Part shown: positions 42,364 to 51,435 of the stretch, piece by piece | How positions within the stretch are numbered: position 1 is the stretch's first letter | Layout: each line of letters begins with the position of its first letter | NCBI RefSeq assembly: GCF_000721705.1 | Contig: NZ_JOJL01000002.1 | Coordinates: forward strand, 248,001 to 312,000 | Length of the DNA stretch: 64,000 bases | Reading direction: 5' to 3' | Source of the DNA: Actinoplanes subtropicus | GTDB taxonomy: Bacteria > Actinomycetota > Actinomycetes > Mycobacteriales > Micromonosporaceae | Translations under genes and position numbers: made by a program | Notes under the pieces: generated by a model | Databases searched by the model: none | Told to the model about the DNA's origin: nothing | Seen by the model: only the letters and a program-made list of their open reading frames with translations

Positions 42364-43899
42364 GTGATCTATCTGTTCATCCTGCTGGTCTGGTACGCGC
42401 TGGTCGCCTCCGTCTTCGTGGTGATCAGCGTCCCGCTCGTGGTCGGATCGAGCGCGGTCTTCCTGGTCCTGCTGGTGTTCGTCTACATCCGGTCCAGCGG
42501 CTTGGCGCTGGGCGTGCTGGGCTCCGGCGACGCCTTCCCGGTCCGGGTGCCCGACCGCACCGGCGCCGGCGAGCCCGCCTACCGGCAGTACCTGTCGGGT
42601 CCGCTGGGCGACGACCTCAAGCAGATCTGGCGGATCTGCCGGCGCGACATGGGCTTGCAGGCCGGCAAGACCCGCGGCTGGCTCAAGGCCAACTTCTTCC
42701 GGTACGGGATGACCAACTACCGCCGTGCGGTCGGTGTTCTGCTCGGCGCGGGTCTCGTCGCGGGGTCGGGCATCGCCGCGGTCACACTGGCGGTGGTCGC
42801 GGCCGGCCTCGCGGTGACCTGGGCCGTGTTCTTCGTGCTGGCCAAGGGCCTCCTCTACCTGCTGCGCGGCCTCGACAGCGGGATGTCGCACCTGCGCGGC
42901 ATCTCGCTCAGCTGCCCGACGTGCCACCACAAGGTGGTCTACCCCGAGTACGAGTGCCCCGGCTGCGGCGTCCACCACCGCGACGTCCGGCCCGGGAAGT
43001 ACGGCGTGGTGCGCCGCATCTGCGCCTGTGGCCGCCGGTTGCCGACCCTGCTGGTGCTCGGCAGCCATCGGATGACCGCCTTCTGCCCGCACTGCCAGGC
43101 CCCGATGGCCGAGGGCGCGGGCACCGCCCGGGAGATCGTGGTGCCGATGGTCGGGGCCACCGCCGCCGGGAAGACGCGCATGATGCTGGCGCTGGCCACC
43201 ACGATGGTCGAGGAGAGACCGCTGCCCCGGCTGACGACACAACCGGCCGACACGTACACCTCGGGCCGGCTGACCGAGCTGCAGACGGCGCTGCGGACCA
43301 AGGGCGACACCGACAAGACGCTGCCGGGCGACGCCATGCGCGGGATGTCGTTCAACCTCAACGGCGGCCGGGTGCGCCGCCTCCTGCACCTCTACGACCC
43401 GCCGGGCGAGCGGCTCAGCAGCTCCGCCCGCCTGCACGAGATGCGCTTCATGCGGATGGCCGACACGTTCGTCTTCGTGGTCGACCCGCTCGCGATCCCC
43501 GACGTCTGGCACTCGCTCGACGCCGCGACCCAGCAGCGCTACCAGCCGTTGCGTTCGGCCGAGCCGCCCGATTTCATCTTCTCCCAGGTGCTGCAGAACC
43601 TGGAGGGCATGGGCGTCGAACCGCGGCGGAAGGCGCTGGCGGTCGCGGTCACCAAGAGCGATCTCACCGCGGGCGTGCCGATCTGCGCGGGCGTCGGCAA
43701 CACCACCGATGCCGTACGCGAGTGGCTGAGCGACCGCGTCGGCATGGACAACATGGTCCGCGCCATCGACAAGGCGTTCGGCGACGCGCACTACTTCCGG
43801 GTCACCACGAAGAGCGAACCCGCCGTCGGCGGCCGGCCGTTCGACACCGGTGTCAAGGACCTGCTGCTGTGGACCCTCAACCGTTACGGAGTGAACTGA
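42364..43899 (+). CDS. Membrane-anchored zinc-ribbon GTPase (double-GTPase-like)
   Basis: A 511-aa protein starting with GTG 42364 after AAGGAGAGG. Membrane segments lie at about 2-42 and 122-165. Then come zinc ribbons (CPTCHHK, CPGCGVHH, CACG, CPHCQAP; about 184-245) and a GTPase domain with G1 GATAAGKT (264-271), G3 DPPGE and G4 TKSD. It is similar in order to the soluble GTPase at 38759 but with an added membrane anchor, so one sensor may be cytoplasmic and one at the membrane. It overlaps the 50-aa gene by 1 bp. Confidence 0.85.
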   Translation: MIYLFILLVWYALVASVFVVISVPLVVGSSAVFLVLLVFVYIRSSGLALGVLGSGDAFPVRVPDRTGAGEPAYRQYLSGPLGDDLKQIWRICRRDMGLQAGKTRGWLKANFFRYGMTNYRRAVGVLLGAGLVAGSGIAAVTLAVVAAGLAVTWAVFFVLAKGLLYLLRGLDSGMSHLRGISLSCPTCHHKVVYPEYECPGCGVHHRDVRPGKYGVVRRICACGRRLPTLLVLGSHRMTAFCPHCQAPMAEGAGTAREIVVPMVGATAAGKTRMMLALATTMVEERPLPRLTTQPADTYTSGRLTELQTALRTKGDTDKTLPGDAMRGMSFNLNGGRVRRLLHLYDPPGERLSSSARLHEMRFMRMADTFVFVVDPLAIPDVWHSLDAATQQRYQPLRSAEPPDFIFSQVLQNLEGMGVEPRRKALAVAVTKSDLTAGVPICAGVGNTTDAVREWLSDRVGMDNMVRAIDKAFGDAHYFRVTTKSEPAVGGRPFDTGVKDLLLWTLNRYGVN

Positions 43900-44051
43900 T
43901 GAATCCCTACGCACGCTGGCGTCAGGCGGTCTGGGTGGCCGGCGCCGTGGTCATCAGCGTATTCACCCTGGCGATCGTGCTCACCATGATGGCTGTGGTG
44001 ATCGGCTGGTTCGTCGCCGGCGGCAGCACGTCGACCACGACCGGGTACTGA
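43899..44051 (+). CDS. Small single-span membrane protein (50 aa)
   Basis: A 50-aa peptide with one strong membrane helix (about 11-40, VAGAVVISVFTLAIVLTMMAVVIGWFVAG) and a short Ser/Thr/Tyr-rich tail. Its ATG overlaps the GTPase stop (TGATG) and the TerD-like gene follows after 3 bp, so it is a real operon member rather than noise. Its role, perhaps as a membrane partner of the GTPase, is unknown. Confidence 0.7.
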   Translation: MNPYARWRQAVWVAGAVVISVFTLAIVLTMMAVVIGWFVAGGSTSTTTGY

Positions 44052-44054
44052 TCG

Positions 44055-45167
44055 ATGCGGGCGCTGACCGCGGTCCCGGACCACCGGCCGGCCGGACCGG
44101 TCGTCGAGGTCACCGGCGCGGACCGGCCGTTCGCCCTGTTGCTCGACGCCCGGGGCCGGGTCACCTCGGAGTTCGATCTGGTCTTCCCCGGCCTGCCGAC
44201 CCACCCGTCCGGGGCCGCCCGGTGCGCGGGCACCTCGCTGCGCCTGACGCTGGACGCGGCCGGCGCCGGGATCCGGCGGATCGCGGTCGGCGTGCTGCGC
44301 GACCCGACGGCCGCGGCACTCGTCCGGCTCGACATCGACGGGACACCGTTCACCGCGGCGGCCGAACCGGGCGAGCCGATGGTCGTGCTGGCCGACTTCG
44401 TCCGGGACGCCGGCGGCAAGTGGCGCTACCGGCGGGCCGGCTACGGGCTGGCCTCCGGCGCGCGGCTGACCGCCCGCTTCCGAGCGGAGCCGGACGGCGC
44501 CCTGCAACGCCGGCTCGACACCTTCCTGGACGGGCTCGCCCCGGCCCCGATCGCGGCCACGGCCCGGCCGGCGTCCTCGCCCCGGCCGGCCGCCGGGCTG
44601 CTCGTCGGCCACGTCTCGCTCGACCGGGGAGAGGTCGCGGCCGTCCCTCGGACCGGCGAAGCCTTTCACGCGGCACTCAACTGGAACCGGCACAGCAAGG
44701 ATCTCGACCTCTACGCGCTCTACATCGACCGCGACGGCCGATCGGGTGCCTGCTACTACCGCCACCTCGGTTCGCTCACCGCCCCGCCGTACGTATGCCT
44801 GACCTCCGGCGACCGCCGCGGCCGCGAGACGATCGAGGTCAGCCACGCCGGTCATCTCCGCTACGTGCTCATCTGCGCCTACTCCGCCCTGTCCAACGGC
44901 ATCGGCTCGTTCGCCAGCTTCGGCGCCTTCGCCGAGATCGACAACGGCTCGGGCTCGGTGGTGCAGGTCCCGCTGCACCACCGCAACCGTTACTCGTACT
45001 GGGTGGCGATCGCCCTGGTCGACCTGAGCGCCGCGGACCGCATCGCCGTCCGCCACGTCGAGCGATACTCGGCCCGCCGCAGCGAGGCCCGCCCGGCCCT
45101 CTACCGCGACGGCACGTTCCAAATGGACGCCGGCCCGGTCGAATTCAAGACCGGCGGCTACGCCTGA
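44055..45167 (+). CDS. TerD-like domain protein, last gene of the chaperone/GTPase operon
   Basis: A 370-aa protein. The C-terminal half is TerD-like: ALNWNRHSKDLDLYALYIDRDGRSGACYYRHLGSL, DNGSG and VLICAYSALSNGIGSFASFGAFAEI with acidic calcium-binding residues. The first half (VTGADRPFALLLDARGRVTSEFDLVFPG) looks like a second, degenerate TerD domain. TerD proteins bind calcium and sit in stress and phage-defence clusters. It starts with ATG 44055, 3 bp after the small membrane gene. Confidence 0.8.
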   Translation: MRALTAVPDHRPAGPVVEVTGADRPFALLLDARGRVTSEFDLVFPGLPTHPSGAARCAGTSLRLTLDAAGAGIRRIAVGVLRDPTAAALVRLDIDGTPFTAAAEPGEPMVVLADFVRDAGGKWRYRRAGYGLASGARLTARFRAEPDGALQRRLDTFLDGLAPAPIAATARPASSPRPAAGLLVGHVSLDRGEVAAVPRTGEAFHAALNWNRHSKDLDLYALYIDRDGRSGACYYRHLGSLTAPPYVCLTSGDRRGRETIEVSHAGHLRYVLICAYSALSNGIGSFASFGAFAEIDNGSGSVVQVPLHHRNRYSYWVAIALVDLSAADRIAVRHVERYSARRSEARPALYRDGTFQMDAGPVEFKTGGYA

Positions 45168-45390
45168 GCCCACCCGCCACGAGCCGAGGCGGACAAAGCC
45201 GGCCCCCGCCGTACGCCGCGCGCCAGGCCCCGCCGGCTGTGCCGGACAGCGATGGTTGCCACCGCCGTGGGCTCAGCCGGACGATGAGGCCGCCGGCATG
45301 GACACAGGCCGCCGGGCTGACCGGCGCGCAGATGGCCAGCGTGGACGTGCCGGGTCCGGGCCCGGACGTGTTTTGGGCCGGCTGTGCGCC

Positions 45391-46308
45391 TCACCGAAGA
45401 CCGGCTTGCCGGACGGCGGAGTACAGGCCTTCGGCGGCCTCGAGGAGCTCGGAGAGGTCGCGCGCGGCGGACGGCAGCGTGACGTATGTGTGGGTTACGC
45501 CCGCCGCGGTCAGCTCGGCGATCTGTTCGACCACGCGGGCGAGCCCGGCGCGGCTGAGAGCGGCGGGGTCGGCTACGCCGATCTGGTAGACGCAGCCGAT
45601 CGCGGCTGGGTCGCGGCCATTCGCCTCGGCCATCTCGCGGAGGCGGGTCAGGGTTGCGGCGGTCTCCGCGGGCGCGACGGCGGCGGGCAGCCAACCGTCC
45701 GCGCGTTTCGCGATCCGGCGCAGCGCGGGTTCGCCGCGGCCGCCCAGCAGGATCGGGATGCGCCGGGCCGGCTTCGGGTTGATACGGGACGGCGCGATCC
45801 GGTAGCCGCCGTTGTCGAAAGCGACCGGGTCGGGTCCCCAGACGGCCGCAGCGATGTCGAGGAACTCGTCGAGCGCAGCGCCCCGATGGCCGTGCGGGCG
45901 CGGCGCCGTGGCGTTGAACTCGTCGATCGACCAGCCGGCTCCGAGCCCGGCGACCAGCCGGCCGCCGCTCGCGGCATCCAGCGCGGCAAGTGTCTTGGCC
46001 AGCCGGACGGGAAGGTGCAGCGGCGGCACGACGACGCCGGTGCCGAGTTCGACCCGTTCGGTGACGGCGGCGGCCAGGGCGAGCGTAATGAGCGGATCGG
46101 TGCAGCTGCCGTAGCGAGCCGGCCAGGGCGCATCGGGAATCTCGAACAGGCCGTGCGGGCCGCTCTGGTCCTCGGGCATCAGCAGCCGATCGTAGGCCCA
46201 GAGGCTGTCGAAACCGATACGTTCCGCCTCGCGTGCGAACACCGTGACGTCGTGGGCGAGGTCGTACGCGGTGGTCTGCGGCAGGTTGACACCGAGTCTC
46301 ACAGCCAC
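45391..46308 (-). CDS. LLM-class F420-dependent oxidoreductase
   Basis: A 305-aa luciferase-like flavin/F420 oxidoreductase. The start RLGVNLPQTTAYDLAHDVTVFAREAERIGFDSLWAYDRLLMP and the core VELGTGVVVPPLHLPVRLAKTLAALDAASGGRLVAGLGAGWS are family hallmarks, ending VTHTYVTLPSAARDLSELLEAAEGL. The start is GTG 46308 (AAGG spaced 7 nt); GTG 46302 is also possible. It stands alone, and the 223 bp between its stop and the TerD gene hold no gene I can support. Substrate unknown. Confidence 0.9.
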   Translation of the reverse strand: MAVRLGVNLPQTTAYDLAHDVTVFAREAERIGFDSLWAYDRLLMPEDQSGPHGLFEIPDAPWPARYGSCTDPLITLALAAAVTERVELGTGVVVPPLHLPVRLAKTLAALDAASGGRLVAGLGAGWSIDEFNATAPRPHGHRGAALDEFLDIAAAVWGPDPVAFDNGGYRIAPSRINPKPARRIPILLGGRGEPALRRIAKRADGWLPAAVAPAETAATLTRLREMAEANGRDPAAIGCVYQIGVADPAALSRAGLARVVEQIAELTAAGVTHTYVTLPSAARDLSELLEAAEGLYSAVRQAGLR

Positions 46309-46456
46309 ACCGTAGCCTTGCGGCCCCGCCCGGCGGCTGACAAACCGCGCCCCTCGATCGGCAGCCTCACGATCACCGACATATCGGCCATTCTCGTCCG
46401 GCGTCCCGTCGGATCTCGGATACCGCGCCGTTGAACTGCCGACGTAGCGTGATCTC

Positions 46457-49400
46457 GTGAGCACTCTGGACCACGACGTCGAGCCGGGCTCGGCCGTCAA
46501 GGCGACCGAGGCCGCGCCGCGCCCGGCGGTCGCCGCCACGCCCCTGATGCTGCTCCAGCAGTTCGCCGGCAATCGGGCGCTCGCGACGGTGGCCGCGGGC
46601 GCGCAGCAGCCGGTCCCGCCGATCGCCGTGCCGCGGCCGGCGCCGGCGTCGCTCTCCCTGGACGACCCGTCGTTCAACCCCACGACCCGGGCGCACGACC
46701 TGCTCCGGGCGATCGACTCCGAGCAGTACACGTACGCGATGAAGAGCTCGGGCGGCGCGCTCGGCGGCATGACCGAGGACGTCGAGGCCGAGCGCCGCAA
46801 GGTTGACTTCCCGGCCGTGGTGGCCGCGCTGGACGGGCTCACGGCCAGCCAGGTCAAACGGGTCGAGGAGGTCTTCTTCGACTTCGAGAAGATCACGACG
46901 CTGCGCGAGGATCTGTTCGGCGGTGGCCAGTCGAAACGCAAGGCCGACCTCACACCCGAGCAGGTGGCCCGGCTGGAGGCGCTGCTGCGAGGCACTCGGC
47001 CCGAGCCGATCCCGCCCGAGGTGATGGCCGAGCTGCGGACGTACCCGCCCGAGATAGCTGGGCCGCTCAAGGCCGACCTCGAGAAGCGGGCCGACGCGGA
47101 GCCGGCGCTGCACCGGCATCAGGCCGACGCCGTCGAGCTCTACCAGTTGCTCACCGGCGAGCTCGACGAGGCCCATGTGGAGCGGCTGATGGCGATGCAT
47201 CGCCGGCCGATAGAGGAGATCCAGGCAGTCGATGCCCTCTACGAGAAGGAGCACGGGCCGGGCACGGTCGAGCTGATGCTCAACTTCCGCCTCGGCGGCC
47301 CGCAGCGGAGGCGGATGACCGAGCTGCGGAAGGGCCACTTCGCTCAGGCGGACGCCTGGGCCATCGAGGACAAGCGCCGCCGCATCGAGGAGCTGGCCAA
47401 GGAGGACGAGGAGCTCGCCGCGATCCCGGGTGGCCTCGGCGTGGCGTACGACGTGCTGGCCGGGAAGCGGCAGAAGGAGAAGCAGGCCCTCACCGCGGAC
47501 ATCCAGTCGATCCTGGAGGTCGGCAAGAAGGAGGCCCTCGCCGAGGCGGCGAACTATGGACGTGCCGCGGGCGAGGCGGTGGCCGAGCGTATGCGGGCCG
47601 TTCTCGGCACGCAGACCGGCGAGGGCGGCGGGACGCTCGACTCCGGGCTGCAGCGCACCCTGGCCAAGGAGGACGCGACGGTGCTGGCCGCGTCGACCGA
47701 TCCGTGGAATTCCTCGGGCAGCTCCAATCTGGTCCGGGCGGCGGCCGCGCAGCTGGTCGCCGACGAGAAGTCCGGCGCGACGTCGGCCAAGAAAGTCATC
47801 GAGACGCTGAAGTCGTTCCGCGAGCTCGCCCAGCACGACCTGACCGCGCAGGCGTTCGACCCGCGGGTGCCGGTCGAGCAGAAGCTCGCGGTCAAGCGCG
47901 AGGGGGACGGGGCGATCACCCGGCTCGCCCAGCGCTACGTGGACGAGTACAAGGCCGAGTACACCAGGCTCGCCGGGGGCAAGGGGCGCAGCTACGACGA
48001 GATCGTCGCGAGCGCCGACAAGGCCGACGAACGTTATATCTCCGATCTCTCGTACGGCGGTGGGCGCACCTCCGACCTGGGCGAGCTCGAGCACGCCATG
48101 GGCAAGAAGGACGTCGACGCGGTCAAGGCGCTGCTGCGCAAGCAGCCGAGCCGGAAAGAGGTCGACGAGCTGGTCGCCGCGTACAACCGGCTCGGTGACG
48201 GGCGCGACCTGCGCAAGGACCTGTTCGGCACCGACTACACGGGCCGGGCGGCCACCCCCGAGCTCGCGCAGATCGGCAGCTCAATGCTGGTCCGCGGCGG
48301 CCTGGTGACCGGGCGGGACGCGGCGCAGGTCGCCGAGCAGCTCGTCAAGCCCACCGCGGCGGAGCTGGCGGGCGTGGCGGACGCGCACGCGGCCGAGGCA
48401 CGATGGATTACCACGGGCGGCTTCACCGAGTACGACGTGACCATGGAGCATCGCGGGCTCACCGGGCGGGCGCGGGAGATCGGCGACGTCCCGGAGACCG
48501 AGCGGCTGCTGCAGCGCACCAGGAACGACCTCGCCGGGCTCGCTGTGCAGTTCAACGCCGAGAAGGACCCGGCGAGGCGGGAGCGGCTGGTCGCGGAGAT
48601 GCGGCGGCTGCGGGCGACGCTGACCGGGGACGCCGACGCGTACGAGAAGGACAACGAGCGGGTGCTCGGCGAGATCCGGTCGGCGCTGAGCTTCGCGGTG
48701 TCCATCGCGCTGGCCGTGGCGATCCCGGGCGCGGGGGCGGGGATCATGGCGTTCCTGCAGACCACGGCCCTGAACATCGCCGCGAACGTGGCCTCGAACT
48801 TCGTGATCAAGATGGGCGACTACTCGCTCGACGACCTCAAGGCCGACGTCCTGGGTGGCGCGCTGGGCGCCGGCGGGGCGAAGTTCGGCGAGGCACTGAT
48901 GGGCAAGGTCGCGTCGGCGGTGCTGCGGCCGGCGGCGGAGGCCACCACCGAGACCGCGAGCAAGCTCGGCGTGCAGACGGCGCTCGCCCACGAGGTGGGT
49001 GCGATCGCCGGCGCCGGCGAGAAGACGGTGATCGCGGTGGAGGAGTTCGAGGTGAAAGCCGCGACCCACGAGGTCACCGCCGTCATCACCAAGGAGTCCG
49101 CGAAGACGATGGTGATCACCGGGGCGAAGGAGGCCGGCGGCTTCTTCGGCGGCATCTACGCCCCCAAGGTGATGACCGGTGACTTCGGGCTCACCGTCGA
49201 AGAGGTGCTGAAGGCGCTCGCGGCCACGGCGGCCGGGAAGATGGCCCACCGCAACAAGCCCGGTGCGACGGAAGAGCAGAGCAGGCCGGCCGAGGAAGAC
49301 AGGGCCGGACCCAGGCGCGAAGAGGAGACCACCGGGCCTGAGCGCGAAGAGGAGACCACCGGGCCGCGGCAGGAGGAAGTCGCCCTGCCGGTGAGCGCCG

Positions 49401-51211
49401 GGTTCCAGCCCGAGCCGGTCCCGCCGGCCGCCGACGTCTTCGGGCCCCGCTCGCCCAAGCAGATGCTGCTCGACAACGGCATCCCACCGAAGAGCGCGGA
49501 GGGTTTCCAGCAGGTCGCCGACGTCCTCAACGTCGTGCTCAAAGTACGCCCGACCAACACCGCCTCGCTGCCGGTGCTGGAGGCCGGCGGCGTCGCCAAG
49601 CCCGAGCTGATCAAGGCCAAGACCGTGAACCGGGTCGACCAGCTGATCGGGGCGCCCGCCGACGGCCTCGGCAAGGTCGGCTTCTTCGAGCCGAAGCTGC
49701 CCAGCCAGCAGATCCTCGACGCGATGACTCCGGACGCGCGGCAGGCCGTCCAGGAACGCTTCGCCCAACGCGCCGAGGAGCACGCGCACTACCAGGAGGA
49801 GTACGGCCGGCTCACCGAGGAGGGCATCCTGCGGGTGAAGGACGGCGTGCTGCAGATAGCCGACCCGCGCGAGGCCGGCGCGTTCAAGGATATCGGCGGC
49901 GACCACGACCTGTTCGAGATCACCGGGCCCGACGGCCGGCCGCTGGACAACGACGTGCGCCGCGGCGTGGTCGGCCTGCTGCGGTCGATGGGCATCAACG
50001 TCGAGCACGCCGACCACGTCAGCTGGGCGGTGGACAGCCCGGAATCGCACGACGTGGACGCGGACCGGGGCATCCGCGAGCGGCATGCGACGACCGAGCC
50101 GCTGGTGGCGTTCGTGCCGAAGAGCCAGCCGCGCGAGGTCATGGCCGGCGACGTGGTGACCGGCCCGGAGCGTACGGAAGGCGTGGGCGACCGCCACCTG
50201 CCCGCCGCCGAGGGCACGGTCGTCGACCCTGCGGCCGAACGCGGCGGATCCTCGATGGCCGGCCGCCGCCGCTCGGCAACGGCGCCGGATCCGGCGACCG
50301 AGGCGCAGAGCATCCGGATCGCGGCCCGCATGCTGGAGGTCCTGCGTCACCGGTGGGCGGGCGCCTCGCCGAACCAGCGTGCGGAGATGCTGGTAGAGGC
50401 GGTGCACGAGGACCTGGCGGGCGGCACCGGCCTTACCCGGCCGTCCGCGAGCGCGGTCAACGGCGAGACGTCGCAGTTCCGGTCGAACCGGTGGTCGATC
50501 GAGATCGGGCACGCCGCTCTCACCGCCGAGGCGCCCTCCATCGAGGAGTTCGCCGCGCTGTGCGACCACGTCCGGCACGAGATGGAACATGCGCTGATCG
50601 AGTTCCGGCTGGTCCGCCTGGAGGCGGGCAAAGGCGGGACGCCTCGCGAGCTGGCGAAGCGGTGGAAAGTCAGGAAAAACGTCGTCGAGGACGCAATCCG
50701 GGCCAACAGCAGTCCGGACACCGAGTCACTGAACGCCGCCACGCCCCTCGGGCAGCAGACGGCGAAGTTCTACGAACTGCTCCGTGGCGAGGGCAAGGAC
50801 TTCTACCGCAAGACCGTCGACGCGGCGACCGAGGCAGCGGACAAGATCTTCGCCGCGAAGGAGGCCGCCGCCAAAAACGCCACTCCGGAGACCCAAAAGG
50901 CGCTCGCCGACGCCGAGAAGGCCGCCGAGGAGATCAGCGAGAGGTACCACAACCTTCCCGACGAGATCCAGGCGTCGCGGGCGGGCGAGCAGGTGCAGCG
51001 TGCGGTCGAGCGGCTCGGGGGCCTGGTCGGCCGGCTGGAGACCGCGTACCGGGACCTCGTGGCGAGAAGGGCAGATCTCGCGCAGGCGATCAGCGACGGC
51101 GCCGCGGGGGACGTCATCACGGGGCTGGCGGACGCCGTAGTGACATCCGAGAAGTTCTTCGCCGAAGCGACGGAGGCGGTGCGCCAGACCGGAGTCGATG
51201 TCGAGGAATAG
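46457..51211 (+). CDS. Very large protein with eCIS-effector-type N-terminus and zincin-like motif
   Basis: A 1584-aa protein starting with GTG 46457. Residues about 30-55 read LMLLQQFAGNRALATVAAG, the LQxxAGN(R/Q)A pattern typical of cargo loaded by extracellular contractile injection systems. A helical region with DLFG-containing modules follows (LREDLFGGG near 155, LRKDLFGTD near 590), then a hydrophobic Ala/Gly-rich stretch (near 745-790), a low-complexity REEETTGP linker (near 945-980) and a domain with GGDHDLFEITGPDG (near 1145). HEMEH at about 1374 fits HExxH of a zincin metallopeptidase. The end is a coiled coil. No injection machine is encoded in the window; the toxin activity is not proven. 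Confidence 0.75.
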   Translation: MSTLDHDVEPGSAVKATEAAPRPAVAATPLMLLQQFAGNRALATVAAGAQQPVPPIAVPRPAPASLSLDDPSFNPTTRAHDLLRAIDSEQYTYAMKSSGGALGGMTEDVEAERRKVDFPAVVAALDGLTASQVKRVEEVFFDFEKITTLREDLFGGGQSKRKADLTPEQVARLEALLRGTRPEPIPPEVMAELRTYPPEIAGPLKADLEKRADAEPALHRHQADAVELYQLLTGELDEAHVERLMAMHRRPIEEIQAVDALYEKEHGPGTVELMLNFRLGGPQRRRMTELRKGHFAQADAWAIEDKRRRIEELAKEDEELAAIPGGLGVAYDVLAGKRQKEKQALTADIQSILEVGKKEALAEAANYGRAAGEAVAERMRAVLGTQTGEGGGTLDSGLQRTLAKEDATVLAASTDPWNSSGSSNLVRAAAAQLVADEKSGATSAKKVIETLKSFRELAQHDLTAQAFDPRVPVEQKLAVKREGDGAITRLAQRYVDEYKAEYTRLAGGKGRSYDEIVASADKADERYISDLSYGGGRTSDLGELEHAMGKKDVDAVKALLRKQPSRKEVDELVAAYNRLGDGRDLRKDLFGTDYTGRAATPELAQIGSSMLVRGGLVTGRDAAQVAEQLVKPTAAELAGVADAHAAEARWITTGGFTEYDVTMEHRGLTGRAREIGDVPETERLLQRTRNDLAGLAVQFNAEKDPARRERLVAEMRRLRATLTGDADAYEKDNERVLGEIRSALSFAVSIALAVAIPGAGAGIMAFLQTTALNIAANVASNFVIKMGDYSLDDLKADVLGGALGAGGAKFGEALMGKVASAVLRPAAEATTETASKLGVQTALAHEVGAIAGAGEKTVIAVEEFEVKAATHEVTAVITKESAKTMVITGAKEAGGFFGGIYAPKVMTGDFGLTVEEVLKALAATAAGKMAHRNKPGATEEQSRPAEEDRAGPRREEETTGPEREEETTGPRQEEVALPVSAGFQPEPVPPAADVFGPRSPKQMLLDNGIPPKSAEGFQQVADVLNVVLKVRPTNTASLPVLEAGGVAKPELIKAKTVNRVDQLIGAPADGLGKVGFFEPKLPSQQILDAMTPDARQAVQERFAQRAEEHAHYQEEYGRLTEEGILRVKDGVLQIADPREAGAFKDIGGDHDLFEITGPDGRPLDNDVRRGVVGLLRSMGINVEHADHVSWAVDSPESHDVDADRGIRERHATTEPLVAFVPKSQPREVMAGDVVTGPERTEGVGDRHLPAAEGTVVDPAAERGGSSMAGRRRSATAPDPATEAQSIRIAARMLEVLRHRWAGASPNQRAEMLVEAVHEDLAGGTGLTRPSASAVNGETSQFRSNRWSIEIGHAALTAEAPSIEEFAALCDHVRHEMEHALIEFRLVRLEAGKGGTPRELAKRWKVRKNVVEDAIRANSSPDTESLNAATPLGQQTAKFYELLRGEGKDFYRKTVDAATEAADKIFAAKEAAAKNATPETQKALADAEKAAEEISERYHNLPDEIQASRAGEQVQRAVERLGGLVGRLETAYRDLVARRADLAQAISDGAAGDVITGLADAVVTSEKFFAEATEAVRQTGVDVEE

Positions 51212-51435
51212 GGGCCTGATCCGGATCTGCGGTCGCCGAGGGGTCCGCGTCGGGGAGCGTCGTGGCGCACGTCTGGTGCAAAGGGAATGGACCGAGCGCG
51301 CTGAGATACCGGTATGACGCTGGGCAAGACGAACAAGGTCTCGCTGTGGCGCCTCCTTGCGCCGTTGCTGGGGAATCCGCACCCCGTCGGAGCATCGGAA
51401 AACCGGACCCGCCGGACAGCGTTCCTGGCGCCGCG
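51212..51435. other. Convergent intergenic region, no gene seen
   Basis: 224 bp between the stops of the large effector-like gene and the diguanylate cyclase gene. A short plus-strand reading frame here overlaps the cyclase 3' end and lacks a supporting ribosome site. No convincing terminator hairpin was found by eye. Confidence 0.5.

Noticed and set aside
46457..51211. GGDHDLFEI domain considered as an ExoY/anthrax-type adenylate cyclase
   Set aside because: Only a short DxDLF-like similarity is visible; the catalytic Lys and other cyclase motifs could not be found by eye.
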